Origin: Oscillospiraceae bacterium
Lineage (GTDB): Bacteria > Bacillota > Clostridia > Oscillospirales > Ruminococcaceae
Length of the DNA: 6,856 nucleotides
Assembly (NCBI GenBank): GCA_031285645.1
Contig: JAITVU010000144.1
Span: 1 to 6,856 of the forward strand
Direction of reading: 5' to 3'
Under the pieces are notes generated by a model. That model saw only the letters and a program-made list of their open reading frames with translations. It searched no databases and was not told the origin of the DNA. The translations under genes were made by a program, and so were the position numbers. Positions 6,224 through 6,856 of this stretch are shown one piece after another; position 1 is the stretch's first letter; each line of letters opens with the position of its first letter.

Positions 6224-6856
6224 TTATTTGGCGCGGCTGTAAAAGGGCAGCGGCACGATTTCCGCCGCGATTTTGCGGCCTCTGACTTCAACCTCGACAG
6301 TTGTACCCGCTGTGCTGTGGCCGGAGTCGATGAGCGCCATGGCGTACGCCCCGGCCAGATAAGGTAAATGTGTGCCCGATGTGGTCAGGCCGATCTCACG
6401 CCCGTCCAAAAGCACGGGGCATTGCTCGCGCGCGATGCCGCGGCCCGTCATCTTGAGGCCGACGCGCACCCTTGACGGATTCGCGTTCTCCTCGAGCGCC
6501 TTTTTGCCGATAAATGCCGGCTTTTTCATCTTGACGGCGAAGCCGAGGCCGGCTTCAAACGGCGTGATTGTTTCGTCCATTTCATGCCCGTAAAGCGGCA
6601 TGGCGGCTTCAAGCCGCAGCGTGTCCCGCGCGCCAAGGCCGCAAGACATCAGGCCGTAGGCGGCACCTGCTTCCAAAAGCGCCTGCCACAGGGCTGCGGC
6701 GTTGTTCGGCGCGCAGTACAGCTCATAGCCATGCTCGCCCGTGTAGCCGGTCTGGGATACCAGGCAGCGCACGCCCGCAATGTTGACGCCATCGGTGAAT
6801 GTATAGTATTTTTCCGGCAGCATGCCTTCGGGAGCCAATGCCGCGAGAATATCCCG
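6224..6856 (-). CDS. gcvT: Aminomethyltransferase (T protein), C-terminal part
   Basis: The frame is open to the right edge, so the 5' end is missing. The 210 visible residues are somewhat over half of a usual 360-370-residue T protein. GcvT takes the aminomethyl group from GcvH, releasing ammonia and giving 5,10-methylene-tetrahydrofolate. Visible family motifs are SQTGYTGEHGYELY, CGLGARDTLRLEAAMPLYGHEM, PFEAGLGFAVKM, FIGKKAL, GLTTSGT and a C-terminal VEVRGRKIAAEIVPLPFY. A TTG at 6838 could look like a start but is an ordinary leucine codon inside the gene, because recognisable sequence (RDILAALAPEG) continues upstream of it. The catalytic aspartate region of the N-terminal half is outside the window. 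The more usual SRTGYTGEDG motif is changed to SQTGYTGEHG. First visible gene of the gcv operon; any glycine riboswitch would lie upstream, beyond the window. Confidence 0.96.
   Translation of the reverse strand, partial: RDILAALAPEGMLPEKYYTFTDGVNIAGVRCLVSQTGYTGEHGYELYCAPNNAAALWQALLEAGAAYGLMSCGLGARDTLRLEAAMPLYGHEMDETITPFEAGLGFAVKMKKPAFIGKKALEENANPSRVRVGLKMTGRGIAREQCPVLLDGREIGLTTSGTHLPYLAGAYAMALIDSGHSTAGTTVEVEVRGRKIAAEIVPLPFYSRAK

Noticed and set aside
6836..6838. TTG as a possible start of gcvT
   Set aside because: The frame continues to the window edge with T-protein-like sequence, and a start here would remove the catalytic N-terminal half. It is an internal leucine codon.

Overview
The window is an ordinary chromosomal segment of a moderately GC-rich, Gram-positive-type bacterium, most likely an anaerobic Firmicute (Clostridia in the broad sense). 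That placement is an inference. It rests on the split two-subunit glycine decarboxylase (gcvPA + gcvPB), strong purine-rich Shine-Dalgarno sequences, classic hairpin-plus-T-tract terminators, and GC-rich genes separated by AT-rich spacers. Every real gene lies on the minus strand, so transcription runs from high to low coordinates.

Right part (6856 to 2920): a glycine cleavage operon in the order gcvT (5' end cut off by the window edge), gcvH, gcvPA, gcvPB. gcvH and gcvPA are 2 bases apart, and gcvPA and gcvPB overlap by 4 bases (ATGA). The operon ends at a strong intrinsic terminator just after gcvPB. Together the products decarboxylate glycine (PA/PB), carry the aminomethyl group on lipoyl-GcvH, and pass the one-carbon unit to tetrahydrofolate (GcvT). 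The fourth component, dihydrolipoyl dehydrogenase, is not in the window.

Middle spacer (2958 to 2550, about 400 bases, no gene): it holds the gcv terminator, an extended -10 promoter, a 105-base foldback element with 22-base inverted ends flanked by TA (MITE-like), a second perfect hairpin, and a second promoter candidate close to glgX. This is the most unusual part of the window.

Left part: glgX, a GH13 glycogen/isoamylase-type debranching enzyme with all catalytic residues, closed by its own terminator. After a 190-base AT-rich spacer with a small dyad comes the start of a short heavy-metal-associated (HMA) domain protein, which has lost the first cysteine of the usual CxxC metal site and runs off the left edge.

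I see no previously undescribed multi-gene system here. The observations worth a second look are the foldback cluster in the glgX leader and the GxxC HMA protein.
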